Notes: generated by a model from the letters alone, not told the origin. A DNA stretch of 9,928 bases from Caulobacter sp. B11 (GCF_002737765.1 NZ_PEGG01000095.1:1-9928), one strand, 5' to 3'; positions 1 through 7,308 are shown, counted from the stretch's first letter. A program made the numbers and translations.

Positions 1-3
1 GGC

Positions 4-1154
4 TCATGCGGTCTCGGCGAGTTTCAGGCACGGTGCAGTGTGGAGGGCGAATTCGGGGTTTTTCAGGGCCAAAGCGCCGGGCGCGGCGCCGGGGCCGGCG
101 CCGGGGCCGGGGCCTCGACCGGGCGATCCGGCCTGGGGCAGGCTGCTGATCGGCACGCCGGGCAAGGGGCCTCGCCCGTCCATTCCCAGTGCCAGGGGCT
201 CGAACGGATAGTTGACGAAGCCGAAGCGGCGGGCGTTGACCACCATCCAGGCGAAGGCCGGCGAGCGGCTCTGATACAGGCGGTTTTCGTCGGCGCTGTC
301 GATCGGACCATGGCCCGGCGCCGAGGGCAGGAAGAGGTCCACCGCCAGGCCGGTGCGATGGCCGAACAGATCGACCGGACCAGGCCCTGACAATTGTTGT
401 CGCGGGCGCAGCGGGCGGCGTCGGCGTCCGGTCGCGAAAGCCGGAGATCACGCTCAGCACGCCAGGCGCTGACGCCGTGATCACCCCATCGCGACGGGCC
501 GCCTCGCGCAGGCGGCGATAGGCGTCCAGCGCCCCCGCCGCAGCTGGATCAGCTTGCCGCCATAGGACTCGGCCGGCGACAGGGCCGACAGGTCGGCCAG
601 GGCCGGGGCGTTAGGACAGATGCCCGGGCATTGACCCGCACGAAGGGCCTGGCCAGGTTCCAGCCGTTGAGCATGGTCGTGAAGGTCACCTGGTCCACCT
701 CGCCGGTCGGGGGCAGCCGATGCCGCAGCTGCCAGCGCGCCAGGCCGCCGGCGAAGCCGCGACTCTCATAGGGACAGGCCACGCCGATCTCGGCGGCGAT
801 GCTGGGGGCGTAGGTCTCCCAGCCGCGCTCCTCGCGACCGAACGGGGTCCAGACCAGGCTGCGCAGCGTCGCGCCATTGGCCGAGGCGGCGCCGGGCGGG
901 GCCAGGCCGTCGCAACTGACCGGCCCGCCGGCCAGGGTGCGCGAGGGCGGATCATTGGACGGCAGGTGCTGGGCGATCGGCGGCGCGGCCTCGTAAACGG
1001 CATCTGACGACGCCGGCCCTGACGATTCCGTGGTCGGCCACATCACCCACAGAACGAAGGCGCCGATGGCCAGCAGGACCACGCCCAGGAATCCCAGCAG
1101 CCGATAACGTCGCTTCAAGGCGATCTCCTTCGCGAAGACCTGGAACTTCGCCAT
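4..1154 (-). pseudogene. M15 family (VanY-type) D-alanyl-D-alanine carboxypeptidase, membrane-anchored, disrupted by six frame slips
   Basis: Zinc D,D-carboxypeptidase predicted to remove terminal D-Ala from peptidoglycan stem peptides in the periplasm. The start at 1154 gives a short basic N-terminus and one membrane segment (about residues 18-38). A peptidoglycan-binding-like stretch follows (LARWQLRHRLPPTGEVD), then the peptidase domain. With the frame restored the protein has about 384 residues and carries SAHRTGLAVD (zinc ligands H267 and D274) and EPWHWEW (catalytic E320, zinc ligand H323), plus a cysteine-containing CARDNNCQG segment typical of such proteins. A Gly/Pro-rich linker and a tail ending LKLAETA finish it. 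Repairs needed: missing bases near 623-625, 532-536, 428-431, 360-361 and 166-169, and one extra base at 195-198. All lie in or beside G/C runs and the downstream frames are perfectly codon-biased, so these look like sequencing errors in an intact gene rather than decay. Divergent from the L,D-transpeptidase. The family call is firm; the exact substrate is inferred. Confidence 0.85.
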
Positions 1155-1192
1155 GGCTGAAGCCTTGAAGGGGGCAAGTTGTTCCTGTGGCC

Positions 1193-1196
1193 GGAG
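1193..1196 (+). promoter_or_regulatory. Ribosome binding site of the L,D-transpeptidase (GGAG)
   Basis: GGAG lies 8 nt before the ATG at 1205. It selects that start over the in-frame GTG at 1187, which lies upstream of this site. Starting at 1205 also places the signal peptide directly at the N-terminus. Confidence 0.6.
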
Positions 1197-1204
1197 TGTC
1201 CAGC

Positions 1205-2404
1205 ATGATCCTATCCCCGCGCGCCCTGTTCGTCCTGTCCGCAAGCGTCCTGGCCCTGGCCGCCTGTTCCAAGCCCGCGCCGGCGTCGCGCGACGTCAAG
1301 TCGGCCGTCGTCCAGGCTCCCCCGGCCACGGCCGCGACGGCCCCGACCCTGGCCGTCGCCTCGACCGCGCCCCAGGCCCAGGCGATCAATGTCGCCACCT
1401 GGCCGGCCGAGGGGGCGGACGCGGCGACCCGGCAGCGCGCCCTGGTCCGCGTCCAGGTGCTGCTGGACCGGGCCCATCGCTCGCCGGGCGTCATCGACGG
1501 GCGCGACGGGACAAACCTCACCCTGGCCATCGAGAGCTTCCAGGCGATCCGGGGCCTCACCGTCGACGGACAGCTCAACCCCGCCACCTTCGAGGCCCTG
1601 GTCGCCGCCGACGGCGGCCCGGTCCTGACCGACTACCAGATCACCGGCGAGGACGTGGCCGGCCCCTTCACCCCCGACCTGTCCGGTGACGACTACGAGG
1701 CCCTCGCCAAGTTGCCCGCCCTGGGCTTCGCCACGCCCCTGGAGGCCCTGGCCGAGAGGTTCCACATGGACGAGGCCTTGCTGCAGGCGCTCAACCCCGG
1801 CGTCGACTTCACCAAGGCCGGGACGATGATCGTCGTCGCGGCCACCGGCCCGAAGACCCTGGACGCCAAGGTCGCCCGGATCGAGGTCGACAAGACCAAG
1901 GGCCAGGTCCGGGCTTTCGACGACCAGGACGCCCTGCTGGCGGTCTATCCGGCCACGGTCGGCAGCACCGAGCGCCCCGCCCCGGTCGGAACCTGGGCCG
2001 TCAACACCGTGGCCCCGCGCCCGACCTATACCTATGACCCTTCCCGCCTGACCTTCGGCGAGGTCAAGGGCAAGCTGACCCTGGCGGCGGGCCCCAACAA
2101 TCCGGTCGGCTCGACCTGGATCGACCTGACCAAGGACACCTACGGCATCCACGGCACGCCCGATCCCAAACTGATCAACAAGCGCGCCTCGCACGGCTGC
2201 GTGCGGCTGACCAACTGGGACGCGGCGCAACTGGGCGCGGCGGTCCAGAAGGGGGCCAAGGTGGTGTTCCTCGGGCGGCCTCGACCTGAGGGCCGTCAGC
2301 GGTCGCGGAAGGTCGCGCGGGTCGATTGCACAACGAGACCCTCTCGGCTAGGTTTCGCATCAAAGCGGCCCCGCGCCGCGCGCCGCCGACGAGTCCCGCC
2401 ATGA
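1205..2404 (+). CDS. L,D-transpeptidase (YkuD domain) lipoprotein with peptidoglycan-binding and LysM-like segments
   Basis: Periplasmic cysteine transpeptidase that forms 3-3 cross-links or attaches/exchanges groups on peptidoglycan. The ATG at 1205 gives a lipoprotein signal with lipobox LAAC (C21). Next come a peptidoglycan-binding-1 region (about residues 75-130, with a GLTVDGQLNPATF-type end), a LysM-like segment (about 176-215, EALAERFHMDEALLQALNPG) and the YkuD catalytic domain (about 220-360). The catalytic signature is clear: H316 in IHGTP and SHGC at 329-332, with C332 the nucleophile, followed by VRLTN. The family domain normally ends shortly after a segment like KGAKVVFLG (near 2275). 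The last 40 or so residues are Arg/Pro-rich, unlike the family, and run into the next gene. One missing G in the run at 2273-2275 would instead give a stop at 2287-2289, so the annotated end may be too long. Divergent from the M15 carboxypeptidase, about 50 bp away. Confidence 0.92.
   Translation: MILSPRALFVLSASVLALAACSKPAPASRDVKSAVVQAPPATAATAPTLAVASTAPQAQAINVATWPAEGADAATRQRALVRVQVLLDRAHRSPGVIDGRDGTNLTLAIESFQAIRGLTVDGQLNPATFEALVAADGGPVLTDYQITGEDVAGPFTPDLSGDDYEALAKLPALGFATPLEALAERFHMDEALLQALNPGVDFTKAGTMIVVAATGPKTLDAKVARIEVDKTKGQVRAFDDQDALLAVYPATVGSTERPAPVGTWAVNTVAPRPTYTYDPSRLTFGEVKGKLTLAAGPNNPVGSTWIDLTKDTYGIHGTPDPKLINKRASHGCVRLTNWDAAQLGAAVQKGAKVVFLGRPRPEGRQRSRKVARVDCTTRPSRLGFASKRPRAARRRRVPP
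2326..2354 (+). promoter_or_regulatory. Possible housekeeping promoter before the carotenoid oxygenase gene
   Basis: TTGCAC (2326-2331) and GCTAGGTT (2347-2354), 15 nt apart, resemble the Caulobacter vegetative pattern TTGACGS, spacer 10-14, GCTANAWC, with several mismatches. The site is about 47 nt before the ATG at 2401. It would lie inside the transpeptidase reading frame as written, but between genes if the shorter end near 2289 is correct. Confidence 0.3.
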
Positions 2405-3851
2405 AGATCGAACGCCTGCCCCCCGTTGTCACCTCCCTGGGCCACACCAACCACCCCTACATGACCGGCGCCTGGACGCCGCTGCATGAGGAGGTCAACG
2501 CCTGGGACCTCGAGGTGCTGGAAGGCGCGATTCCCACCGACCTGGACGGGGTCTATCTGCGCAACACCGAAAACCCGGTGCACGCGCCGCTGGGCCGCTA
2601 TCACCCGTTCGACGGCGACGGCATGGTCACCAGATCGCGTTCAAGGACGGTCAGGCCACCTATCGCAACCGCTTCATCCGCACCCGCGGCTTCGAGGCCG
2701 AGCAGGAGGCGGGGGAAAGCCTGTGGGGCGGTCTGGCCGACGGGCCGGGAACCTCCAAGCGTCCGGGCTTCGGCGCCCATGGCGGCCTGAAGGACACCGG
2801 CAGCACCGACATCGTCGTGCATAACGGCGAGGCCATCGCCACCTTCTACCAGTGCGGCGAGGCCTATCGGCTGGATCCCCTGACCCTGGAAAACCTCGGC
2901 GTCGCCGCCTGGGCCCCGCTGGACGGCGTCTCGGCCCACCCCAAGGTCGACGAGGAAACCGGCGAGCTGCTGTTCTTCAACTATTCCAAGTACGCGCCCT
3001 ACATGCATTACGGCGTGGTCGACGCGACGGGCAAGCGCACGACCTATCAGGCCATCGACCTGCCGGGCCCGCGCCTGCCGCACGACATGGCCTTCACCCA
3101 GAACTACTCGATCCTCAACGACCTGCCGGTGTTCTGGGACGCGGCCCTGCTGGAGCGCGACATCCACGCCGTGCGCCTGCACAAGGGCGTGCCCTCGCGG
3201 TTCGGCATCCTGCCGCGCCATGGCGGGCCGGTGCAGTGGTTCGAGGCCGCCCCGACCTATGTCCTGCATTGGCTCAACGCCTATGAGTACGGCGACGAAG
3301 TGGTTCTGGACGGCTACTTCCAGGAAAACCCGACCCCGCGCCCGCTGGAAGCCGCCCCCGATGGCCACGGCCACCTGATGGCCTATCTGGACGAGCACAG
3401 CTTCCGGCCGAAGCTGCACCGCTGGCGCTTCAACCTGAAGACCGGCGAGACCACCGAGGGCCATCTGGACGACCGCATTCTCGAGTTCGGGATGTTCAAC
3501 CAGCACTATGCCGGCAAGCCCTATCGCTACGCCTATTCGACCACCGCCAAGCCCGGCTGGTTCCTGTTCAACGGCTTCGTCAAGCACGACCTGGAAACCG
3601 GCGAGAGCTGGTCGATCCAGCTGCCCGAGGGCCGCTACGCCAGCGAGGCGCCGTTCGCGCCGCGCGTGGGCGCGACGTCAGAGGACGACGGCTATCTGGT
3701 CAGCTTCATCATCGACGAGAATACGGGCACGTCGGAATGCGTGCTGGTCGACGCCAAGCGCTTCGAGGTCGTCTGCCGCATCGCCCTGCCGCACAAGCTG
3801 AGCAGCGGCACGCATAGCGTCTGGGCGGGACGCGAGATGCTGCGGGGTTAA
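2401..3851 (+). pseudogene. Carotenoid cleavage dioxygenase family protein (RPE65 / lignostilbene dioxygenase-like), one frame slip
   Basis: Non-haem Fe(II) dioxygenase of the family that splits carbon-carbon double bonds in carotenoids, apocarotenoids or stilbenes such as lignostilbene. The first part (2401 to about 2628) contains GVYLRNTENPVHAPLGRYH and PFDGDGMV, typical of the N-terminal blade. A missing base near 2628 (GTCACC in place of GTCCACC) shifts the frame; repaired, it reads MVHQIAFKDGQATYRNRF and continues to 3851. The restored protein is 483 residues, normal for the family. All four iron-binding histidines are present: H180 in SAHPK, H228 in LPHDMAF, H290 in LHWLNAYE and H472 in SGTHSVW. 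No signal peptide is seen, so it is probably cytosolic. The substrate cannot be read from sequence, and no carotenoid or aromatic-catabolism gene is adjacent. The slip is probably a sequencing error. Confidence 0.88.
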
Positions 3852-3854
3852 AGC

Positions 3855-3962
3855 CCACCGGAGCCCCCTCCGGCCCTCTGGGCCACCTCCCCCAAGGGGG
3901 AAGGATTTACGCGGATCAGATGCTCCCCCTCTGGGGGAGCTGTCGCGGAGCGACTGAGGGGG
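3855..3962. repeat. Composite intergenic palindromic repeat A (two inverted REP-like units)
   Basis: The gap between two convergent genes is filled with stacked palindromes. Second unit: stem CTCCCCC-TCT-GGGGGAG (3923-3939), then GTCGC-GGA-GCGAC (3942-3954), then GAGGGGG. First unit, in the opposite orientation: CCTCCCCC-AA-GGGGGAAGG (3886-3904, one mismatch), GGCCC-TCT-GGGCC (3872-3884) and CCGGAG-CCCC-CTCCGG (3858-3873). The order of hairpins and the flanking GAGGGGG match repeat B. It resembles a BIME, a paired REP element, and could act as a bidirectional terminator or mRNA-stabilising structure for the two convergent transcripts. Confidence 0.75.
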
Positions 3963-3963
3963 T

Positions 3964-4755
3964 TCAGCCCTTCTTCGGAAACCACGGCACGAAGCTCGAG
4001 GTGCGCTGCACATAGGCCTCGTAGTCCGGACGCTTGCGGCGCATGCGGCCCTCGACGGTCGGCACCCCGCTCCACTTGGTCAGCAGGAAGGTCATCAGGA
4101 CCGGAGCCGGCAGGGTCCAGAGGCCCTGCGGGGTCTGGGCGGCGATCAGCCAGAGGCCCCACCAGACGCAGGCGTCGCCGAAATAGTTGGGGTGGCGGGT
4201 AAAGCGCCACAGGCCCTTGTCCATCACCTTGCCGGCGTTGTCGGGCTTGGCCTTGAACGCCGTCAGCTGGGCGTCGCCGATGGTTTCGAACAGGATGCCG
4301 ATCACCGCGATCGCCGCGCCGACATAGGCCAGGGCGCCCAGCGGCGCGGCTGAGCCATGGCCCAGCTGCACCGGCAGGGCGATGATGAACTGCAGCAGGA
4401 ACTGCAAGGCGAAGACCAGCAGGAACGAGGCCTTGGCGAAGCTCCAGCCGCGTTCGCTCTGGGCGTGGGCCATCATGGTCACGTAGCGGCGATCAGGGCC
4501 ATTCTTGCGCCAGCGCCACAGCAGGTAGCCGCCCAGCCGCAGGGCCCAGACGGCGCACAGGATCAGCAACAGGTTGCCGTGCGGTGTCGGCCCCATCTGC
4601 AGCCACGAGGTCAGGGCGATCAGGCCCATGCCCAGACCCCACCAACTGTCGATGAAGCTGACATCCTTCAGCTTCAGGCCGATCAGCCACAGGCCGACAA
4701 AGGCGGCTGCGGAGACGGCGGCGTTGATCAGGAGGAGTTGGATGAGCGGGTGCAT
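3964..4755 (-). CDS. DUF1295 / steroid 5-alpha-reductase C-terminal-like integral membrane protein
   Basis: Polytopic inner-membrane protein of 263 residues, the usual size for DUF1295. About six or seven hydrophobic segments are visible (for example residues 4-27, 38-52, 61-80, 109-130 and 138-158). Diagnostic motifs are DVSFIDSWWG (31-40), the conserved RFTRHPNYFGD (184-194), and the C-terminal RPDYEAYVQRTSSFVPWFPKK. The family is related to steroid 5-alpha reductases and isoprenylcysteine methyltransferases; the HPNY region is the presumed cofactor site, but bacterial members mostly have no proven reaction. The ATG at 4755 was chosen because the reading frame continues to 4899 only through the palindromic repeat, and the protein aligns from MHPLIQ. 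It is flanked by repeats A and B, which suggests a stand-alone transcription unit. The family call is confident; the function is not known. Confidence 0.9.
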   Translation of the reverse strand: MHPLIQLLLINAAVSAAAFVGLWLIGLKLKDVSFIDSWWGLGMGLIALTSWLQMGPTPHGNLLLILCAVWALRLGGYLLWRWRKNGPDRRYVTMMAHAQSERGWSFAKASFLLVFALQFLLQFIIALPVQLGHGSAAPLGALAYVGAAIAVIGILFETIGDAQLTAFKAKPDNAGKVMDKGLWRFTRHPNYFGDACVWWGLWLIAAQTPQGLWTLPAPVLMTFLLTKWSGVPTVEGRMRRKRPDYEAYVQRTSSFVPWFPKKG

Positions 4756-4803
4756 GGGCGTCCGAGTGTTGAGGTCAAACAGATACGGTCGGTGTGGCGA
4801 AAT

Positions 4804-4927
4804 AGATCCTCCCCTCCGAAGAGGGAGGAGACCGAAGGTCGGAGGGGGAAGACGCAGAGCGCCTGTCCAGACTTCCCCCTCTGTCGCCTTCGGCGACACC
4901 TCCCCCGTCAGGGGGAGGATCTGGGGG
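4804..4927. repeat. Composite intergenic palindromic repeat B (two inverted REP-like units)
   Basis: This fills most of the 172-bp gap between the DUF1295 gene and the thiolase. The right unit has GTCGCC-TTC-GGCGAC (4883-4897) and CCTCCCCC-GTCA-GGGGGAGG (4899-4918). The left unit has a CCTCCC...GGGAGG stem (4808-4828) and GACC-GAA-GGTC (4830-4840). Read on the minus strand, the right unit begins AGATCCTCCCC and ends GAGGGGGAAG, the same boundaries as the left unit on the plus strand, so the two are inverted copies separated by about 25 bp. The left copy is shorter and more diverged. It probably acts as terminator or RNA-stabilising structure after the thiolase. Confidence 0.78.
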
Positions 4928-6148
4928 CTAAAGCCCCACGACGAAACTCACGGTCGTGGTGGTCGACCCGCCGATGTTCAGGGTCTGCACCGTCTTGGCG
5001 CCGTCGACCTGATAGTCGCCGGCCGTGCCGGTGACCTGCTTGAAGGCGTCCAGGGTCATGCGGACGCCTGTGGCGCCGACCGGATGGCCGGCCCCGATCA
5101 GGCCGCCGGACGGGTTGATCGGCAGGCGGCCGCCCATGGCGATCGAGCCGTCCTCGATCGCCTTCCAGCTCTCGCCCGGCGCGGTCAGGCCCAGATGGTC
5201 GATGGCCATGTATTGGGTGGCGGTGAAGCAGTCATGGGTCTCGACGGCGTGCACCTGGGACAGGTCGGTGATCCCGGCGCGGGTCCGGGCGTCCTCGATG
5301 GCGCGGCGCACCTGCGGGAAGACGTAAGGCTGGTCGCGGCTGTTCTCGATCTTGCGGGCATAGCTGATCGGAGCCGAGCGATGGCCCCAGCCCTGAAGGC
5401 GCGGCAGGCTGTCCAGCGCGATCCCGCGCTTGTCGGCATAAGCTTTGGCGCGTTCGGCCGAGGCCAGGAACACCACCGCCGCGCCATCGGTGACCTGGCC
5501 GCAGTCCTGCTTGCGGGTGCGGCCCTCGACCACCGGATTGGTCTCGTCGTTTTCGGTGAAGGCCTCGGGACCGAAGCGCCAGTCGCGGGTCTGGGCGTTA
5601 GGATTGCGCCGGCCATTGGCGAAGTTGAGCTCGGCGATGGCCATCAGATGCTCGTACTTCAGGCCATAGCGGCGGTCATATTCGTCGGCCAGGTCGGAAA
5701 AGGCGCGCGGCCACAGGAAGCGGGCGTCCTGGAATTCGTGGCCGGCCCAGGCGGCGCTGCCTAGGTTCTCGGCCGCCTTCTGGCCGGGCACATTGCGCAT
5801 CTGCTCGATGCCGACGACGCAGGCCAGGTCGTAGCGGCCGGCCTCGATCTCGGCGCTGGCGGCCAGGATGGCGACGCTGCCCGAGGCGCAGGCGGCCTCG
5901 TGGCGGGCGGTGGGCAGGCCGTCGAGGGCGGGATGAACCTCGCCGAAGAAGCCGCCCAGCAGCCCCTGGCCGACAAACAGCTCGCCGGCGAAATTGCCGA
6001 CATGGCCGGTCTGCAGATCGGTCGCGTCCAGGTCGACGGCGGCCAGGCCCTCGCCGACCACCTGGCCGAAGGCGTCGGCCATTTCGAGACCCTGACGGGC
6101 CCAGTTGGCCGAGAAGTCGCTTTGCCAGCCGCCGAGAATATAGACCAT
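4928..6148 (-). CDS. Thiolase family protein, SCP-x / acetyl-CoA acetyltransferase type
   Basis: A 406-residue cytosolic thiolase-fold enzyme expected to condense or cleave acyl-CoA thioesters. The nucleophile is C87 in HEAACASGS. The second catalytic segment is HDCF (H305, C307), and GHPVGATG (354-361) carries the catalytic histidine H355. The usual C-terminal CxG cysteine is replaced by NIGGSTT (391-397). This is the pattern of the SCP2/SCP-x thiolase class, in which the HDCF cysteine is thought to take over. The length is normal and there is no frame damage. A GGGGGACGG stretch precedes the ATG at 6148 as a Shine-Dalgarno-like site. Upstream on the same strand is the DgcA-type gene, 92 bp away, but a separate promoter is visible (6196-6223). 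No beta-oxidation partner is adjacent, so the substrate is open. Confidence 0.92.
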   Translation of the reverse strand: MVYILGGWQSDFSANWARQGLEMADAFGQVVGEGLAAVDLDATDLQTGHVGNFAGELFVGQGLLGGFFGEVHPALDGLPTARHEAACASGSVAILAASAEIEAGRYDLACVVGIEQMRNVPGQKAAENLGSAAWAGHEFQDARFLWPRAFSDLADEYDRRYGLKYEHLMAIAELNFANGRRNPNAQTRDWRFGPEAFTENDETNPVVEGRTRKQDCGQVTDGAAVVFLASAERAKAYADKRGIALDSLPRLQGWGHRSAPISYARKIENSRDQPYVFPQVRRAIEDARTRAGITDLSQVHAVETHDCFTATQYMAIDHLGLTAPGESWKAIEDGSIAMGGRLPINPSGGLIGAGHPVGATGVRMTLDAFKQVTGTAGDYQVDGAKTVQTLNIGGSTTTTVSFVVGL

Positions 6149-6195
6149 GACCGTCCCCCACGCCCGGCCGGCTGCGGTCCGGCTCTGTCAGTCCT

Positions 6196-6223
6196 ATTAT
6201 ACTAGTGACTTGGCGGGGCGCAA
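6196..6223 (-). promoter_or_regulatory. Promoter for the thiolase gene (perfect TATAAT -10)
   Basis: On the minus strand a perfect TATAAT (6196-6201) lies 16 nt after TTGCGC (6218-6223). The -10 is about 48 nt before the ATG at 6148. It sits in an unusually AT-rich patch (about 6193-6210) within very GC-rich DNA, which supports a real promoter rather than chance. The -35 matches the consensus only in TTG. Confidence 0.5.
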
Positions 6224-6240
6224 TGGAGGGGCGCGGAACC

Positions 6241-7254
6241 CTAGAGCCAGAGGCCCTGAGCGCTGATCCCGTCGCCCCAGAATCCCGGGGCCGGGGCCGT
6301 GAGGCGTCCACTGGCCACGCGGCAGCCGCCCGGATGGTCGCGGGCGATCCACCAGGGGCCGTCGAGGTCGGCGAAGTCGCAGGCCCCGGCCAGATGCAGG
6401 GCCGGCGCGATGGCCAGGGACGAGGCGACCATGCAGCCGGTCATCAGGGTGAAGCCCAGCGCCTTGGCCTGGGTCAGCAGAGCGATGGCCTCGGTCAGGC
6501 CGCCCGACTTGTCGAGCTTGAGGTTCACGGCGCGATAGCGGCCGCGCAGGGCCGCCAGGTCGGCGGCCACATGCACCGACTCATCGGCGCAGATCGGATA
6601 GGGCGGATCATAGCCGTCCAGGGCCGCGTCGGCGTCGGCCGGCAGGGGCTGTTCGATCAAGGCGATGTTGAGGTCCGACAACAGCGGCTGCAGCCCCTTG
6701 AGGGTTGCGAAGTCCCAGCCCTCGTTGGGATCGACGATCAGGCGGGCCAGGGGCGCGGCCCCGGCCACGGCGCGCAGTCGGGCGGCGGGATCGTCGGCCG
6801 ACAGCTTGACCTTGATCAGCGGCGCGTCGGCGACGGCGCGGGCGGCGGCGGCCATGGCCTCGGGGGCGTCCAGGCTGACGGTCACGGCGGTGATTAGCGA
6901 GGGCGGAACGATCAGGCCGGTCAGGGCCGCGACGCTGGTCGCCTCGCGTTTGGCCCGCAGGTCCCACAGGGCGCAGTCCAGGGCGTTGCGGGCCGCGCCG
7001 GCGGTCAGCAGCGCCAGGGCCGCGCCGTCCAAGGCGCCGTCCTCCAGCGCCCGCGCCGCCGGGGCCAGCTGGGCGATGACGCTGTCGGAGGTCTCGCCAT
7101 AGCGGGCATAGGGCACGGACTCGCCCCGTCCGACATGGTCGCCGTCGGAGACGGTGACCACCACCACATCGGCGGCGGTCTTGACCCCGCGTGAGATCCG
7201 GAACGGGGCGGTGAGAGGATAGCTGACGGGGGCGATCGTGACGGCGCGCTTCAT
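6241..7254 (-). CDS. dgcA: Enolase-superfamily dipeptide epimerase / N-acetyl-D-glutamate racemase type (DgcA)
   Basis: A 337-residue enolase-superfamily enzyme of the L-Ala-D/L-Glu epimerase subgroup. The N-terminal cap domain (about 1-120) contains YPLTAPFRISRG and the RNALDCALWDLRAK helix. In the barrel, IKVKL gives the KxK catalytic lysines K148 and K150. Metal ligands are D175 (VDPNEGW), E201 (IEQPLP) and D224 (CADES). The second catalytic lysine region is NLKLDKSGG (K246/K249), and the subgroup's DxD signature is DFADLDGP (D296, D298). Such enzymes epimerise L-Ala-D-Glu from recycled peptidoglycan; in many alphaproteobacteria the same family is named DgcA, acting on N-acetyl-D-glutamate in D-glutamate use. 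The sequence alone does not choose between these, and the usual DgcN partner is not in the window. CAGGGGAC just before the ATG at 7254 serves as ribosome site. A small membrane protein lies 54 bp upstream on the same strand, possibly in one operon. Confidence 0.88.
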   Translation of the reverse strand: MKRAVTIAPVSYPLTAPFRISRGVKTAADVVVVTVSDGDHVGRGESVPYARYGETSDSVIAQLAPAARALEDGALDGAALALLTAGAARNALDCALWDLRAKREATSVAALTGLIVPPSLITAVTVSLDAPEAMAAAARAVADAPLIKVKLSADDPAARLRAVAGAAPLARLIVDPNEGWDFATLKGLQPLLSDLNIALIEQPLPADADAALDGYDPPYPICADESVHVAADLAALRGRYRAVNLKLDKSGGLTEAIALLTQAKALGFTLMTGCMVASSLAIAPALHLAGACDFADLDGPWWIARDHPGGCRVASGRLTAPAPGFWGDGISAQGLWL

Positions 7255-7308
7255 GTCCCCTGGCTTGTCACCGTTTCGGGCGTTTGGCGAGGGGCGCGCG
7301 CGCCGGGG

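Noticed and set aside
1211..2230. Long minus-strand open frame (339 codons) opposite the L,D-transpeptidase
   Set aside because: A shadow of high GC content: Gly/Arg/Asp-rich with no recognisable domain, while the plus strand encodes a clear YkuD enzyme.
2601..3587. Long minus-strand open frame (328 codons) opposite the carotenoid oxygenase
   Set aside because: Antisense to a gene with all family histidines; its sequence is a Val/Gly/Gln-rich shadow.
4756..4899. 48-residue N-terminal extension of the DUF1295 protein
   Set aside because: It is translated from repeat B, and the family begins at MHPLIQ.
3855..4927. Palindromic clusters considered as a CRISPR array or an insertion sequence
   Set aside because: There are no regular spacers, no transposase and no target duplication; the units are paired hairpins between genes.
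4574..5764. Plus-strand open frame of 396 codons across the DUF1295 start, repeat B and the thiolase
   Set aside because: It crosses an intergenic palindromic repeat and is antisense to two real genes; no domain is visible.
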